In this document: positions 8,553 to 18,553 of the stretch, in pieces
Numbering within the stretch: the stretch's first letter is position 1
Layout of the letters: every line of letters starts with the position of its first letter
Made by a program: the position numbers and the translations under genes
Assembly (NCBI RefSeq): GCF_034064985.1
Contig: NZ_CP139249.1
Coordinates: 3,348,001-3,412,000, forward strand
Direction: 5' to 3'
DNA: 64,000 nucleotides
Origin: Acinetobacter pittii
GTDB taxonomy: Bacteria > Pseudomonadota > Gammaproteobacteria > Pseudomonadales > Moraxellaceae
The notes under the pieces: model-generated
What the model was told of the DNA's origin: nothing
Database searches by the model: none
Seen by the model: the letters and a program-made list of their open reading frames with translations, nothing else

Positions 8553-9182
8553 CTACGGTGCTCTCAACTGACTCGCAATTTGTGCCAAGCGAGTAATTTC
8601 AGCCCAGTCTTGTGCAGCTACAGTAGCTTTAGGTGTTAACCATGAACCACCTACACAAACCACGTTAGGTTGCTTTAAGAAATCCGGTGCTGACTCTGCA
8701 GTAATTCCACCAGTCGGACAAAAGCGTAAGTTTGGAAATGGACCATAAAATGCTTTTAGCATCTCAACGCCACCTGCTTGTTGAGCTGGGAAGAACTTCA
8801 CAATGTCATAACCTAATTCAATCGCTTGAATCAGGTCACTTGGTGTCATCACACCAGGCAATAGAGGTAAACCAGCATCTTGCGCAGCCAAATGTAGGTC
8901 TTTAGTCAAACCAGGAGATACCCCAAATTGAGCACCTGCTTTTTTAGCTTGAGCACAGTGTTCTGGCTTAGTAATCGTACCTACACCCACCACAATGTCA
9001 TCAGCTAATTGGCTAGCACGCTCAATAGCAGCAAGACCAGCAGCGGTACGCAATGTAATCTCAAGAACTTTCACGCCACCTGCATGTAAAGCACGTGATA
9101 CATCCTCACCTTGCTCAGCAGAATCAAATGCCAATACAGGGATAACTGGGCCTAATTTGACGATATCTTCAATTTTAATCAT
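8553..9182 (-). CDS. eda: 2-dehydro-3-deoxy-6-phosphogluconate (KDPG) aldolase
   Basis: Eda cleaves KDPG to pyruvate and glyceraldehyde 3-phosphate, the last step specific to the Entner-Doudoroff pathway. At 209 residues it is a class I aldolase of the expected length. The Schiff-base Lys129 lies in YDIVKFFPA, and the catalytic Glu41 lies in VLEITLRT. The VGVGTIT and FCPTGGI motifs form the phosphate-binding part of the barrel. It begins 20 bases after the end of edd, so the two form an operon. There is no doubt about identity. Confidence 0.97.
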   Translation of the reverse strand: MIKIEDIVKLGPVIPVLAFDSAEQGEDVSRALHAGGVKVLEITLRTAAGLAAIERASQLADDIVVGVGTITKPEHCAQAKKAGAQFGVSPGLTKDLHLAAQDAGLPLLPGVMTPSDLIQAIELGYDIVKFFPAQQAGGVEMLKAFYGPFPNLRFCPTGGITAESAPDFLKQPNVVCVGGSWLTPKATVAAQDWAEITRLAQIASQLRAP

Positions 9183-9202
9183 TATTTTTCAGTTCCTTTG
9201 AC

Positions 9203-11056
9203 TCAAATCTGCTCTGGTGAAGTTTCACCAACCAATGCACCAAATACAGATGCTCCATGTTCAGCTGGCGCAGCAGCAGCACGGAAAACACCAAATAATT
9301 CACGGCCAAAGCCAACTTCATTTTCAGCCTGATGTTCTGGCTGTGCAACAGGGCGCGACTGCCATACATCGTCATCTATTTCGACATCGAGTACGCCAGC
9401 TTCGGCATCAATGATTAACATATCGCCTGTTTGAACTTTAGCAATCGGCCCATTTAGTAAGGCTTCTGGAGATAAATGAATCACCGCAGGAACTTTACCT
9501 GAAGCACCAGACATACGCCCATCAGTGACTAAAGCAACGTGGAAACCTTGATCTTGTAAAACACCCAACACAGGCGTCAAACGATGCAATTCAGGCATAC
9601 CGTTAGCACGCGCACCTTGGAAACGAACAACTGCAATAAAGTCTCGGTGTAACTCACCACGATCAAACGCAGCTTGCACCGCTTCTTGAGAATCAAACAC
9701 AATTGCGGGTGCTTTAACTTTACGATGTTCTGGCGCAACAGCAGAAATCTTGATCACGCCACGGCCAAGGCGACCTTGCATTAAACGCAAGCCACCATCT
9801 GGTTGAAACGGCGCATCAATGCTACGTAGAACTTTGTCATCAAGGCTTTGAACCACACCGTCAACCCAAGTGAGCTTGCCATCAATCAGTTTCGGTTCTT
9901 TGGTGTAGTGCTGTAAACCTTTACCAGCTACAGTCGTTACATCGTTATGCAACAAGCCAGCTTCAAGTAAGTTACGAATGAGGAAAGCAACCCCACCCGC
10001 AGCTTGGAAATGGTTTACATCAGCTTTACCATTTGGATAGATTTTTGCGAGTAATGGAACAACAGCTGACAACTCATCGAAGTCATCCCAGTCAATCAAG
10101 ATACCAGCGGCACGAGCAATCGCAATCAAATGCAAAGTATGGTTGGTTGAACCACCTGTAGCAAGTAACGCCACAATGCCGTTTATAATTGCTTTTTCAT
10201 CGACAACATGACCAATCGGCGTGTAGTTTCCACGCTCAACTGTTAAATCCAGTACACGAATCGCAGCTTCTGCAGTAAGTGCATCACGTAATGGTGTGTG
10301 GGGATGAACAAATGCGGCACTTGGCAAATGTAAGCCCATAACTTCCATCAGCATCTGGTTACTGTTGGCTGTACCGTAAAAAGTACAAGTCCCTTGTCCA
10401 TGATAGGCAGCTGACTCAGCTTCTAGCAAAGCATCTCGGCCAACCTGACCCGTTGCAAATTGCTGACGAATTTTGGCTTTCTCATCGTTAGATAAACCAC
10501 TGGTCATTGGGCCAGCTGGCACAAAAATAGTAGGTAAATAGCCAAACTGCAAAGCACCAATGAGCAAGCCCGGCACAATCTTGTCGCAAACACCAAGACA
10601 TAAAGCTGCGTCAAACATGTTATGAGACAATGCAATCGCTGTACTCATCGCAATGGTTTCACGAGAGAACAATGACAGTTCCATGCCAGCATTACCTTGG
10701 GTAATACCGTCACACATCGCAGGCACACCACCTGCAAACTGTGCCACGCCGCCATTCTCACGAGCGGCTGTTTTAATTAAATCTGGAAATGTTTTATACG
10801 GTGCGTGAGCCGACAGCATTTCGTTGTATGAAGATACGATGCCAATATTTGGTTCACGGCCTACTTTAATAATTAATTTTTCATTATCGTCCATACTGGC
10901 AAAACCATGAGCCAGATTGGCACATGAAAGTGCTCCACGAGCAGGAAATTTGCCTTGTGCATGTTCAATACGTTGTAAATATGCAGAACGAGTTTTTTGA
11001 CTACGTGCGATTACACGCTCGGTCACTTTTGCCAATACTGGATTCGGCAAGTCCAT
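9203..11056 (-). CDS. edd: phosphogluconate dehydratase
   Basis: Edd dehydrates 6-phosphogluconate to KDPG, the first dedicated Entner-Doudoroff step. It is a 617-residue IlvD/Edd-family Fe-S dehydratase of normal length. Cysteines in [10 protein letters not shown] and [11 protein letters not shown] are the expected cluster ligands, and [13 protein letters not shown] near the C-terminus is the family signature. The ATG at 11056 has AGGAG upstream. It is the first gene of a minus-strand series edd-eda-gntT-gntK. The 760-base region upstream, shared with divergent ackA, must hold its promoter, which I could not pinpoint. Confidence 0.97.
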   Translation of the reverse strand: MDLPNPVLAKVTERVIARSQKTRSAYLQRIEHAQGKFPARGALSCANLAHGFASMDDNEKLIIKVGREPNIGIVSSYNEMLSAHAPYKTFPDLIKTAARENGGVAQFAGGVPAMCDGITQGNAGMELSLFSRETIAMSTAIALSHNMFDAALCLGVCDKIVPGLLIGALQFGYLPTIFVPAGPMTSGLSNDEKAKIRQQFATGQVGRDALLEAESAAYHGQGTCTFYGTANSNQMLMEVMGLHLPSAAFVHPHTPLRDALTAEAAIRVLDLTVERGNYTPIGHVVDEKAIINGIVALLATGGSTNHTLHLIAIARAAGILIDWDDFDELSAVVPLLAKIYPNGKADVNHFQAAGGVAFLIRNLLEAGLLHNDVTTVAGKGLQHYTKEPKLIDGKLTWVDGVVQSLDDKVLRSIDAPFQPDGGLRLMQGRLGRGVIKISAVAPEHRKVKAPAIVFDSQEAVQAAFDRGELHRDFIAVVRFQGARANGMPELHRLTPVLGVLQDQGFHVALVTDGRMSGASGKVPAVIHLSPEALLNGPIAKVQTGDMLIIDAEAGVLDVEIDDDVWQSRPVAQPEHQAENEVGFGRELFGVFRAAAAPAEHGASVFGALVGETSPEQI

Positions 11057-11816
11057 GCTGGACGCTCCTGTACAACCGGATAAGCCGGAACATAAAAATA
11101 GACCAAATGATATATTTCATCATCATTTGATAAGGGGAAGGAACAATATTATTAAGGCAAAAAGCGACATGCAAGCCCTAGTCAATTTTACGGTAATACC
11201 CGAGCATGGTTATTAAATACAAATTATGTTTAAGTTTTAAACAAGAAGCTGGTTTTATTTTTGACTATATTAACTGGTATATTAGCCCCTAATAACTATG
11301 AGAAAATTCTCATAATATCAAAGCAATAAAATATTCTTATAAATGTATTGCTACCAGCTTTTTTATACTAAGTTTTATATTAAAAATGTTTATGATTTAT
11401 ATATTTTAACCTATATATAAACGATTAAAATTTAATTTCATTTACGTATATTATTTGTAATACTCCCCTATAGTTTGATTAAAATAACAGCACTTCTTTT
11501 TTCTTAAAAAATTTATACCAAATATTTGAAAAATACATTAAATAGAAATTTACCTTTCATAAATATATACAAAAAACTCGTTTCTACACGTATAAAAAAA
11601 CAAGGAATACAGTGGTTAAGCTTTATACTGGACAAATGTTAGTTACAAATAATTTGATGGTCGATAGTGCTTAAGTCTAATGGGCTAAAGTCTATCTTGG
11701 ACAGAAAAACAACACATGTTAAAACATGACAACCCGTTCAATCTGTATCGAAAAATAATACATCTTGAACAGGAAGTTAGGAAAACTATTTTAAATCAGG
11801 ACTTGGGTATTTCAAC
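11057..11816. other. divergent edd/ackA intergenic region with palindromes
   Basis: This is 760 very AT-rich bases with no credible gene. TATGAGAA-AA-TTCTCATA at 11297-11314 is an inverted repeat with 8-bp arms. CATGTT-AA-AACATG lies at 11715-11728. A longer stem pairs CCCGTTCAA (from about 11733) with TTGAACAGG (to about 11774), with GTAT/ATAC inside. These are candidate operators or leader structures for the divergent acetate and Entner-Doudoroff genes. Which regulator would bind is unknown. Confidence 0.45.
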
Positions 11817-13019
11817 GTGGCTACATCAGTATTAGTTATCAATTGCGGCTCTTCATCTATTAAATACGCACTGGTTTCAGAGCGTCGTGAAGATCGTATT
11901 TACGGTTTAGCAGAAAACTTGGGGGCAGCTGATGCTCGTATTAAGGGAATTACTGTAGGTGGTGAACCACTTGAACTTTCAATCCCTTATGCTGACCATG
12001 CCAAAGCTTTAGAAACTTTACTTGCACGTCTTGCCAACTACAAACCGCAAGCAATTGGACATCGTGTTGTACACGGTGGTAGTTTAACCAAAGCAGAATT
12101 ACTCACTCCTGAAATTATTGAACGTATTCGTGCTGCGACACCTTTAGCCCCACTTCATAACCCAGCTCATTTAATTGGTATTGACGCAACCGTACGTTTA
12201 TTTCCTGAATTACCTCAAGTTGCCGTATTCGACACTGCATTCCACCAAACCATGCCACCGCATGCATACCGTTATGCAATTCCTAAGTTTTTATATACTG
12301 ACCATAACGTCCGCCGTTATGGCTTCCATGGTACAAGCCATGCTTATGTGTCTGATAAAGCGAGTGAACTGGCAGGTAACCTGAAAAAAGGTGGATGGTT
12401 AACAGCGCATCTAGGAAATGGCAGTTCAACTTGCGCAGTGTGGAATGGACAAAGTGTTGATACCTCTATGGGTCTCACTCCACTTGAAGGCGTAGTGATG
12501 GGAACGCGTAGTGGTGACGTTGATCCAAGCTTACATAGCTTCCTTGCGAAAAACCTCGGTTGGGACTTAGCAAAAATTGATAAAGTTTTAAATAACGAAA
12601 GTGGCTTACTAGGCTTATCTCAACTGTCTAACGACATGCGTACAGTGATTGAAGCAGCTGAAAATGGCAACGAAGATGCTAGTCTTGCAATTGAAGTGTT
12701 TAGTTATCGCCTTGCAAAATCACTGGCTGCATTAAGCTGTGGCTTACCGACTTTGGACGGTTTAATCTTCACAGGCGGTATTGGTGAGAACTCAGCTTAT
12801 ATTCGTGAAAAAACCTTAGCTTATTTACCTCATTTTGGTTTGCAGCTTGATAAAGATCAAAACAACAACCTAAAACGTGGCACTGAAGGCCGAATCGACA
12901 ATGGAACAGGACCTCAAATTTGGGTCATTCCTACAGATGAAGAAGGCCGTATTGCCAAAGAAACTCGTCAAGTTGTTGAAGCAGCAGAAAATACAGCATC
13001 TGTAGCAAGCCTTGCTTAA
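11817..13019 (+). CDS. ackA: acetate kinase
   Basis: AckA interconverts acetyl phosphate plus ADP with acetate plus ATP. The 400-residue ASKHA-fold protein has the N-terminal phosphate-1 motif NCGSSSIKY (residues 9-17), the family signature YGFHGTSH and the adenosine motif FTGGIGENS. The start codon is GTG at 11817, preceded by AGGAC. Similarity starts exactly there, and no in-frame ATG fits. It lies 45 bases upstream of pta, the usual operon pairing. The intergenic stem-loop ending near 11774 may affect expression. Identity is secure. Confidence 0.97.
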   Translation: MATSVLVINCGSSSIKYALVSERREDRIYGLAENLGAADARIKGITVGGEPLELSIPYADHAKALETLLARLANYKPQAIGHRVVHGGSLTKAELLTPEIIERIRAATPLAPLHNPAHLIGIDATVRLFPELPQVAVFDTAFHQTMPPHAYRYAIPKFLYTDHNVRRYGFHGTSHAYVSDKASELAGNLKKGGWLTAHLGNGSSTCAVWNGQSVDTSMGLTPLEGVVMGTRSGDVDPSLHSFLAKNLGWDLAKIDKVLNNESGLLGLSQLSNDMRTVIEAAENGNEDASLAIEVFSYRLAKSLAALSCGLPTLDGLIFTGGIGENSAYIREKTLAYLPHFGLQLDKDQNNNLKRGTEGRIDNGTGPQIWVIPTDEEGRIAKETRQVVEAAENTASVASLA

Positions 13020-13064
13020 TTAGAGCTTAGCGAAAACTCGATATTCGTTTATTTATAGGTTTAT

Positions 13065-15209
13065 ATGAATACAATTTTATTGATTCCTACAGGTGAAGGG
13101 GTTGGCTTAACCTCTGCCTGCTTAGGCATGATTTACGCACTTGATTGTAACGGGATTAAAGCAGGCTTTTTAAAACCATTTTCTCAAGAAGACCAAGAGC
13201 ATCTTGACCGAACCACTTCATTATTTGGTCATTTATTTCAAAATAAAACTGTTCAATCTATTTCGCATGAAAAATTAACTCAGCTTATTGCCGCTGGGGA
13301 AGTAGATGAATTACTTGAAGTAGCTGTTAGCCTTCATCGTAGTGTTGCAGCAGACCATGATGTCATTATTGTGGAAGGCTTATTACCTAACGGACAAGAC
13401 CACTTCGCCAGTGAACTTAACGCAAGTCTTGCACAAGCGCTTGATGCAGAAGTCGTGCTGGTCAGCACAGCAGATATTCAAAACCCGAAAAAAGCAGCAG
13501 AAAAAGTAGATGCTCATTTACGTCAGTTTGGCGGTGCAACATCAAATCGTACTGCTGGCGTACTGTTTATGCGTACCCGTGGATTAACCGAAGAAACAGC
13601 TCAAATTCCTGTTGCGTTTGATCCATCGTTACGACCGACTGAAGAAATCGCAAAATTTACGACTGAACTGCAAAAATATAATCGTTATTTTGGTTCTAGT
13701 GATTTACCGATTATTGGGCTGGTTCCATTTAGTAACACGCTAAGCGTACCTAGAACACTCGATATTGCAAATGTCATTGATGGACAATGGGTACATCAAG
13801 GTGAAGCTAAAACACGTCGAATTTTGCATTCGAGTTTAATTGCTTCAAGCATTGAATATGAACTAAATAAATTCATTGCAGGCGAATTGATTATTAGCGC
13901 ATCTGAGCGTACCGACGTTTTACTTGCAAGTAGTTTGGCAACCAGCAATGGTATTCCTCTTGCAGGTTTGGTACTTACCGAAAGAGAAGCACCAGCACCA
14001 GAGCTTTTAGAGTTTTGCCAAAGTGCAATTAAACAAGGGTTACCGATTTTACATACCCGTTTAAACACACTTGAAACTGCACAGCGTTTATCTAATTTTG
14101 GCAATGAGATTCCAACTGACGATACTGAACGTGCAGAGCAAGTGACTCGATTTGTTTCAAGTCATATTGATGTTGAATGGCTTAAGCAGCACAGCAACAA
14201 TGCTGCTACCCCTCGCCTGTCGCCATCGGCTTTCCGTCATGAACTGGTGCAAAAATCAATTGCAGCGAAAAAACGGATTGTGCTACCTGAAGGTGATGAA
14301 CCGCGCACCATTCAAGCTGCGGCAATTTGTCAGGCACGTGGCATTGCCGACTGTATTTTGTTAGCTAAACCAGATGCTGTGCACGATGTTGCCAAAGCAC
14401 GTGGTATTGAATTACCTGCCGAATTGGCAATTGTCGACCCCGATAGTATTCGTGATCAATACGTTGCACCAATGGTTGAGCTACGTAAAGGTAAACTCAA
14501 CGAGCTGCAAGCGAAAGAACAGCTTCAAGATACCGTAGTGCTTGGCACCATGATGTTAGCCTTAGATCAAGTCGACGGTTTAGTTTCTGGTGCGGTACAC
14601 ACCACTGCAAATACGGTTCGCCCAGCATTTCAGCTCATCAAAACAGCCCCTGATTATTCACTAGTTTCATCAATCTTCTTTATGCTTTTACCAGATGAAG
14701 TTTATGTCTATGGCGACTGTGCGATTAACCCAGACCCGACAGCAGAACAACTTGCTGAAATTGCAATTCAGTCTGCTGACTCAGCGAAAGCATTTGGAAT
14801 TGACCCACGTATTGCCATGATCAGTTACTCAACTGGTACTTCTGGGACAGGTGCAGATGTTGAAAAAGTACAGCAAGCAACTCAAATTGCTCAGCAGCGT
14901 CGTCCTGATTTACTCATTGATGGTCCACTTCAATACGACGCAGCTTCAGTTGAAAGTGTGGGACGTCAAAAGGCACCAGACTCACGCGTTGCTGGCCGTG
15001 CCAATGTATTTATTTTCCCAGACTTAAATACAGGTAATACGACCTATAAAGCAGTACAGCGTGCTGCAAATGTTGTGAGCGTTGGACCAATGCTGCAAGG
15101 CCTCAACAAACCAGTCAATGACTTATCTCGTGGAGCATTGGTAGATGACATCGTCTTTACCATTGCATTAACAGCAATTCAGGCAGAACAGCAAGCCGCT
15201 GCCAAATAA
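13065..15209 (+). CDS. pta: phosphate acetyltransferase (long, three-domain form)
   Basis: Pta converts acetyl-CoA and phosphate to acetyl phosphate. With AckA it forms the acetate dissimilation/assimilation route. At 714 residues it is the long form. It has an N-terminal nucleotide-binding-like domain (about 1-200), a central DRTGG-type domain (about 210-330) and a C-terminal catalytic PTA/PTB domain (about 385-705) with LPEGDEPRTIQAA and the signature DGPLQYDAA. It follows ackA closely and ends at a clear terminator. The N-terminal domains usually carry regulatory functions in this family. Confidence 0.96.
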   Translation: MNTILLIPTGEGVGLTSACLGMIYALDCNGIKAGFLKPFSQEDQEHLDRTTSLFGHLFQNKTVQSISHEKLTQLIAAGEVDELLEVAVSLHRSVAADHDVIIVEGLLPNGQDHFASELNASLAQALDAEVVLVSTADIQNPKKAAEKVDAHLRQFGGATSNRTAGVLFMRTRGLTEETAQIPVAFDPSLRPTEEIAKFTTELQKYNRYFGSSDLPIIGLVPFSNTLSVPRTLDIANVIDGQWVHQGEAKTRRILHSSLIASSIEYELNKFIAGELIISASERTDVLLASSLATSNGIPLAGLVLTEREAPAPELLEFCQSAIKQGLPILHTRLNTLETAQRLSNFGNEIPTDDTERAEQVTRFVSSHIDVEWLKQHSNNAATPRLSPSAFRHELVQKSIAAKKRIVLPEGDEPRTIQAAAICQARGIADCILLAKPDAVHDVAKARGIELPAELAIVDPDSIRDQYVAPMVELRKGKLNELQAKEQLQDTVVLGTMMLALDQVDGLVSGAVHTTANTVRPAFQLIKTAPDYSLVSSIFFMLLPDEVYVYGDCAINPDPTAEQLAEIAIQSADSAKAFGIDPRIAMISYSTGTSGTGADVEKVQQATQIAQQRRPDLLIDGPLQYDAASVESVGRQKAPDSRVAGRANVFIFPDLNTGNTTYKAVQRAANVVSVGPMLQGLNKPVNDLSRGALVDDIVFTIALTAIQAEQQAAAK

Positions 15210-15237
15210 TTAATAAATTCACCTTTACTACCTCTCG

Positions 15238-15269
15238 CCATTTGATATCCGCTCAAATGGCTTTTTTTA
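15238..15269 (+). terminator. terminator after ackA-pta
   Basis: GCCATTTGA (15238-15246) pairs with TCAAATGGC (15254-15262), followed by seven T. This is a textbook intrinsic terminator 28 bases after the pta stop. Confidence 0.93.
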
Positions 15270-15436
15270 TTTTAGTCATTCAAAAATAAATAATTTTCCG
15301 ATTTCTCTCTTTTAAATCACATCAATATGTTCTTATGCGACTTTCGGTCAAAAGATCAACCAATCTCCCACAACACTGTCTTTTTGTCATATAATTTAGC
15401 CCGCTAGCTAACAGCCCGCTCAAGAGATTTTCTGGT

Positions 15437-16963
15437 ATGACAACGATTATCAAACAAGATGACTTGATTACATCGATCAAGGACGCCCTACAGTTTATTT
15501 CGTACTATCACCCGCAAGACTTTATCCAAGCGATGAGCCGTGCTTATGATCGCGAAGAAAACAAAGCCGCAAAGGATGCAATTGCACAGATTCTAATTAA
15601 CTCTCGCATGTGTGCGGAAGGTCATCGTCCAATTTGCCAAGATACTGGTATTGTTAACGTTTTCCTTGAAGTGGGCTTAGATGTTAAATTTGATTTAACA
15701 ATGAGTTTAGACGATGCGGTAAACGAAGGTGTTCGCCAAGGTTACCTTGAAAACAGCAACGTTCTTCGTGCATCTGTACTTGCCGACCCTGCATTTGGTC
15801 GTAAAAATACAAAAGATAATACCCCTGCTGTAATTCACTACAAACTCGTTCCGGGTAATAAAGTAGATATTACTGTTGCTGCTAAAGGTGGCGGTTCAGA
15901 AAACAAATCTAAACTTGCGATGCTTAACCCATCTGACTCGATTGTTGATTGGGTACTTAAAACTGTTCCAACAATGGGTGCAGGCTGGTGTCCTCCTGGT
16001 ATGCTCGGTATTGGTATTGGTGGTACTGCTGAAAAAGCCATGATGCTTGCTAAAGAAGCACTCATGGAAGAAATCAACATGGACAAATTACTTCGCCGTG
16101 GGCCAGAGAACAAAATCGAAGAACTTCGTATCGAAATCTTTGAAAAAGTAAACGCACTTGGTATTGGCGCACAAGGTCTTGGCGGTTTAACGACTGTTCT
16201 TGATATTAAAATTAAAGATTACCCATGTCACGCTGCTGGTAAACCAGTAGGTATGATTCCTAACTGTGCTGCTACTCGTCATGCTCACTTCCAGCTTGAT
16301 GGTACAGGTGTAGCTCATATCCAAGCACCAAAACTTGAAGACTACCCTTCTGTAACTTGGGACTCTTCACAGTCTAAACGTGTAAACCTTGATACCATTA
16401 CTCAAGAAGAAATGGACTCTTGGAAACCAGGTGACACATTACTCCTTAGCGGAACAATGTACACAGGTCGTGATGCTGCGCACAAACGTATGGTTGAAAT
16501 GATCGACAATGGTGAAGAATTACCAGTTGATCTTAAAGGTAAGTTTATTTACTACGTTGGCCCTGTTGATCCAGTGGGTGATGAAGTCGTTGGTCCTGCT
16601 GGCCCTACAACTGCAACACGTATGGATAAATTCACACGTAAAGTATTAGAACATACTGGCCTATTCGGTATGATCGGTAAAGCTGACCGTGGTCCTACAG
16701 CAATTGAAGCAATCAAAGACAACAAAGCAACTTACTTAATGGCAGTTGGTGGTGCGGCTTACCTCGTATCTAAAGCTGTTCGTGAAGCTGAAGTTGTTGC
16801 GTTTGCAGACTTAGGTATGGAAGCAATCTACAAATTCGTAGTTGAAGATATGCCAGTTTCTGTTGCAGTTGATGTAAACGGTACTTCAATTCACGCAGTA
16901 GCTCCAAAAATCTGGCAAGCGAAAATTGGAAAAATTCCAGTAGTCGATGCAGCAGCTGGCTAA
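15437..16963 (+). CDS. fumA: fumarate hydratase, class I (iron-sulfur)
   Basis: The enzyme hydrates fumarate to malate in the TCA cycle. The 508-residue protein is a class I, [4Fe-4S]-dependent fumarase with N-terminal alpha and C-terminal beta domains fused. Conserved cysteines sit in ICQDTG, GWCPPGMLG and PNCAATRH, the expected cluster ligands. The C-terminal part has KADRGP and GGAAYL, typical of the beta domain. A TATAAT hexamer at 15390-15395 is a likely -10 box. The gene is monocistronic, with its own terminator. Other class I dehydratases (tartrate) share the fold, but full-length similarity favours fumarase. Confidence 0.93.
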   Translation: MTTIIKQDDLITSIKDALQFISYYHPQDFIQAMSRAYDREENKAAKDAIAQILINSRMCAEGHRPICQDTGIVNVFLEVGLDVKFDLTMSLDDAVNEGVRQGYLENSNVLRASVLADPAFGRKNTKDNTPAVIHYKLVPGNKVDITVAAKGGGSENKSKLAMLNPSDSIVDWVLKTVPTMGAGWCPPGMLGIGIGGTAEKAMMLAKEALMEEINMDKLLRRGPENKIEELRIEIFEKVNALGIGAQGLGGLTTVLDIKIKDYPCHAAGKPVGMIPNCAATRHAHFQLDGTGVAHIQAPKLEDYPSVTWDSSQSKRVNLDTITQEEMDSWKPGDTLLLSGTMYTGRDAAHKRMVEMIDNGEELPVDLKGKFIYYVGPVDPVGDEVVGPAGPTTATRMDKFTRKVLEHTGLFGMIGKADRGPTAIEAIKDNKATYLMAVGGAAYLVSKAVREAEVVAFADLGMEAIYKFVVEDMPVSVAVDVNGTSIHAVAPKIWQAKIGKIPVVDAAAG

Positions 16964-16970
16964 TCAAGAA

Positions 16971-16995
16971 AAGCACCGAATTCGGTGCTTTTTTT
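16971..16995 (+). terminator. terminator after fumA
   Basis: AAGCACCGAATTCGGTGCTT is a self-complementary 20-mer followed by T residues, starting 8 bases after the fumarase stop. Confidence 0.93.
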
Positions 16996-17105
16996 ATACA
17001 TTCTTTTTTTATTTTAAAATCTGAAAAGAATTGTAACAATTACTTCGTTAATCTGTGCTATTAATGAAAGCACCCTCTCGCCAAATATTGAATATAGGTC
17101 ATTTC

Positions 17106-17660
17106 ATGACTATTCGCCCTATTCTTAAAAATCTCTCAATCAGCCTCTGCCTAAGCTGTATTACCACAAGCTTGTTTGCCTCTCCTGCCAAATTAAGTTC
17201 AGTTAAAGAACTCATGCAAATGAGCCAAATTGATTATCTGCTTAAAGAATCAATTAATGAATTAACGCCTTACTATGATCAACAGGCAGAACAGATCGTT
17301 AGTAATATCACGGGTATCAAAACTTTAGGTCCAAAAGAAAAAGAGGCCGCGAAGAAGTTAGGTTCTCTCCTAAAAGATTCGAGCAATCAGCTAATTAGCA
17401 ACCCTAAAACAGCTCAAGCCTTACAGGATATTTATCTTAAGACTTATACTGAAGAGGAAATTCAGGCTAATCTGAAATTTTTAAAAACCCCAGAAGGCCA
17501 ATCAATTACGCGCAAGAACGTACAGATTATGGGACAAATTTCAGAATATATGATGGAGTTGGGACAGCAAACATTTAATGACCCTAAAGCACGAGATCAT
17601 ATGCAAGAAGAGATGCTTAAAATTCTTGCACCGTTGATGAAAGATAAAGAAAAGTCTTAA
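17106..17660 (+). CDS. secreted DUF2059-type protein
   Basis: The 184-residue protein has an N-terminal signal peptide (positively charged start, hydrophobic ISLCLSCITTSLFA, cleavage near FASPA), so it is probably periplasmic. The rest is helical and charged. It contains the pattern YLKTYTEEEI followed by FLKTPEGQSI, which is typical of DUF2059 proteins. Their function is not established. I chose the ATG at 17106, preceded by AGGTC, because it gives a clean signal peptide. Earlier starts at 17055 (GTG) and 17064 (ATG) would add residues before it. It stands alone after fumA and converges with the next gene. Confidence 0.7.
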   Translation: MTIRPILKNLSISLCLSCITTSLFASPAKLSSVKELMQMSQIDYLLKESINELTPYYDQQAEQIVSNITGIKTLGPKEKEAAKKLGSLLKDSSNQLISNPKTAQALQDIYLKTYTEEEIQANLKFLKTPEGQSITRKNVQIMGQISEYMMELGQQTFNDPKARDHMQEEMLKILAPLMKDKEKS

Positions 17661-17684
17661 CTTTTCTTTATCTTTTGCAGATCA

Positions 17685-18401
17685 TTACCAAGTTAAAGGA
17701 TTCCATAATTTAAATGGTTTAATCAGATGTACATCTGATTTTTCATCATATTTAGCTGGCTTTAATTCTTGTGGTTTATGACGGATCTTTCCTGAAGCAT
17801 CTTCAGCCACAAAGTTGTAGCTAGAAGATTTAAGCTCGGTAAATGCTATCTCTCTACGCCCAATATTGTCTTGCATTAACATAAATGGACCAGTATGTTC
17901 ACTTCGGTCCATTTTATTTTCTTCATCATATTTCAAATAATAAGACGTTCCCGCCTCAACAGTGATATCAATATATTTTGGTTCTTGAAAATGGATACCA
18001 AGTAAAGGGCGACTCGCAGAAAGGCGATACGTTCCTGCTGGTAACTCAATCCAGTAATAATGATTATGTAATAGACTCGGGATACGCTTACCATTCACAA
18101 AAAGATTAATCGCTGCAATTTCCTGACGATTCCATTTCGTGTCGGGTCGATATAGATAAACTACAGCAGCCTGTTCATTTTGTGGTTTGATTGGAGCAAA
18201 AGTCTGACCCAATTTTTGGTTGACCCACCCTCCCACAGTAAAACCGCCTAAATGATATTGATCTAATAAACCTGGTTCTTTTTCAACATCAACTTTAGGT
18301 AGAGTCGCAGTCAATTCACTCGGATTTTTTTCTAAATGAGATGAACTTTGACAGCCCACAAATAGTCCGGCACAGCACAAAGATACGATTAAATAACGCA
18401 T
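17685..18401 (-). CDS. lipoprotein with DUF2846-like domain
   Basis: The 238-residue predicted lipoprotein has a short hydrophobic signal ending in the lipobox LFVGC, so the mature protein would begin at that Cys. The middle part (AAVVYLYRP, INLFVNGKRIPSL, YYWIELPAGTYRLSASR, ITVEAGTSYYLKY) matches the beta-rich DUF2846 pattern found in envelope proteins of unknown role. I placed the start at the ATG at 18401, with GAGG 6 bases upstream, instead of a TTG at 18413. It is monocistronic and converges with the DUF2059 gene. Confidence 0.7.
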   Translation of the reverse strand: MRYLIVSLCCAGLFVGCQSSSHLEKNPSELTATLPKVDVEKEPGLLDQYHLGGFTVGGWVNQKLGQTFAPIKPQNEQAAVVYLYRPDTKWNRQEIAAINLFVNGKRIPSLLHNHYYWIELPAGTYRLSASRPLLGIHFQEPKYIDITVEAGTSYYLKYDEENKMDRSEHTGPFMLMQDNIGRREIAFTELKSSSYNFVAEDASGKIRHKPQELKPAKYDEKSDVHLIKPFKLWNPLTW

Positions 18402-18502
18402 GGCATCCCTCAAAGCGTTTTGTTTTTGATTTATTTTTTACACCGCAAAACTATGCGTATTTTGTATTTTTAAGATTAACACTACCCATATAAATTGAAA
18501 AC

Positions 18503-18540
18503 AAAAAAAGCATGAATCACTAACGCGATTCATGCTTTTT
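18503..18540 (-). terminator. terminator after clpX
   Basis: AAAAAGCATGAATC and GATTCATGCTTTTT form a long stem around an 8-base loop, with a T-run on the minus strand, 14 bases beyond the clpX stop. Confidence 0.92.
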
Positions 18541-18553
18541 AGATGAATGAAAT

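Noticed and set aside
11297..11314. TATGAGAAAATTCTCATA as a Fur box
   Set aside because: The arms look Fur-like (TGAGAA/TTCTCA), but the centre lacks the odd base of the 7-1-7 arrangement, and the neighbouring genes (edd, ackA) are not iron-uptake genes.
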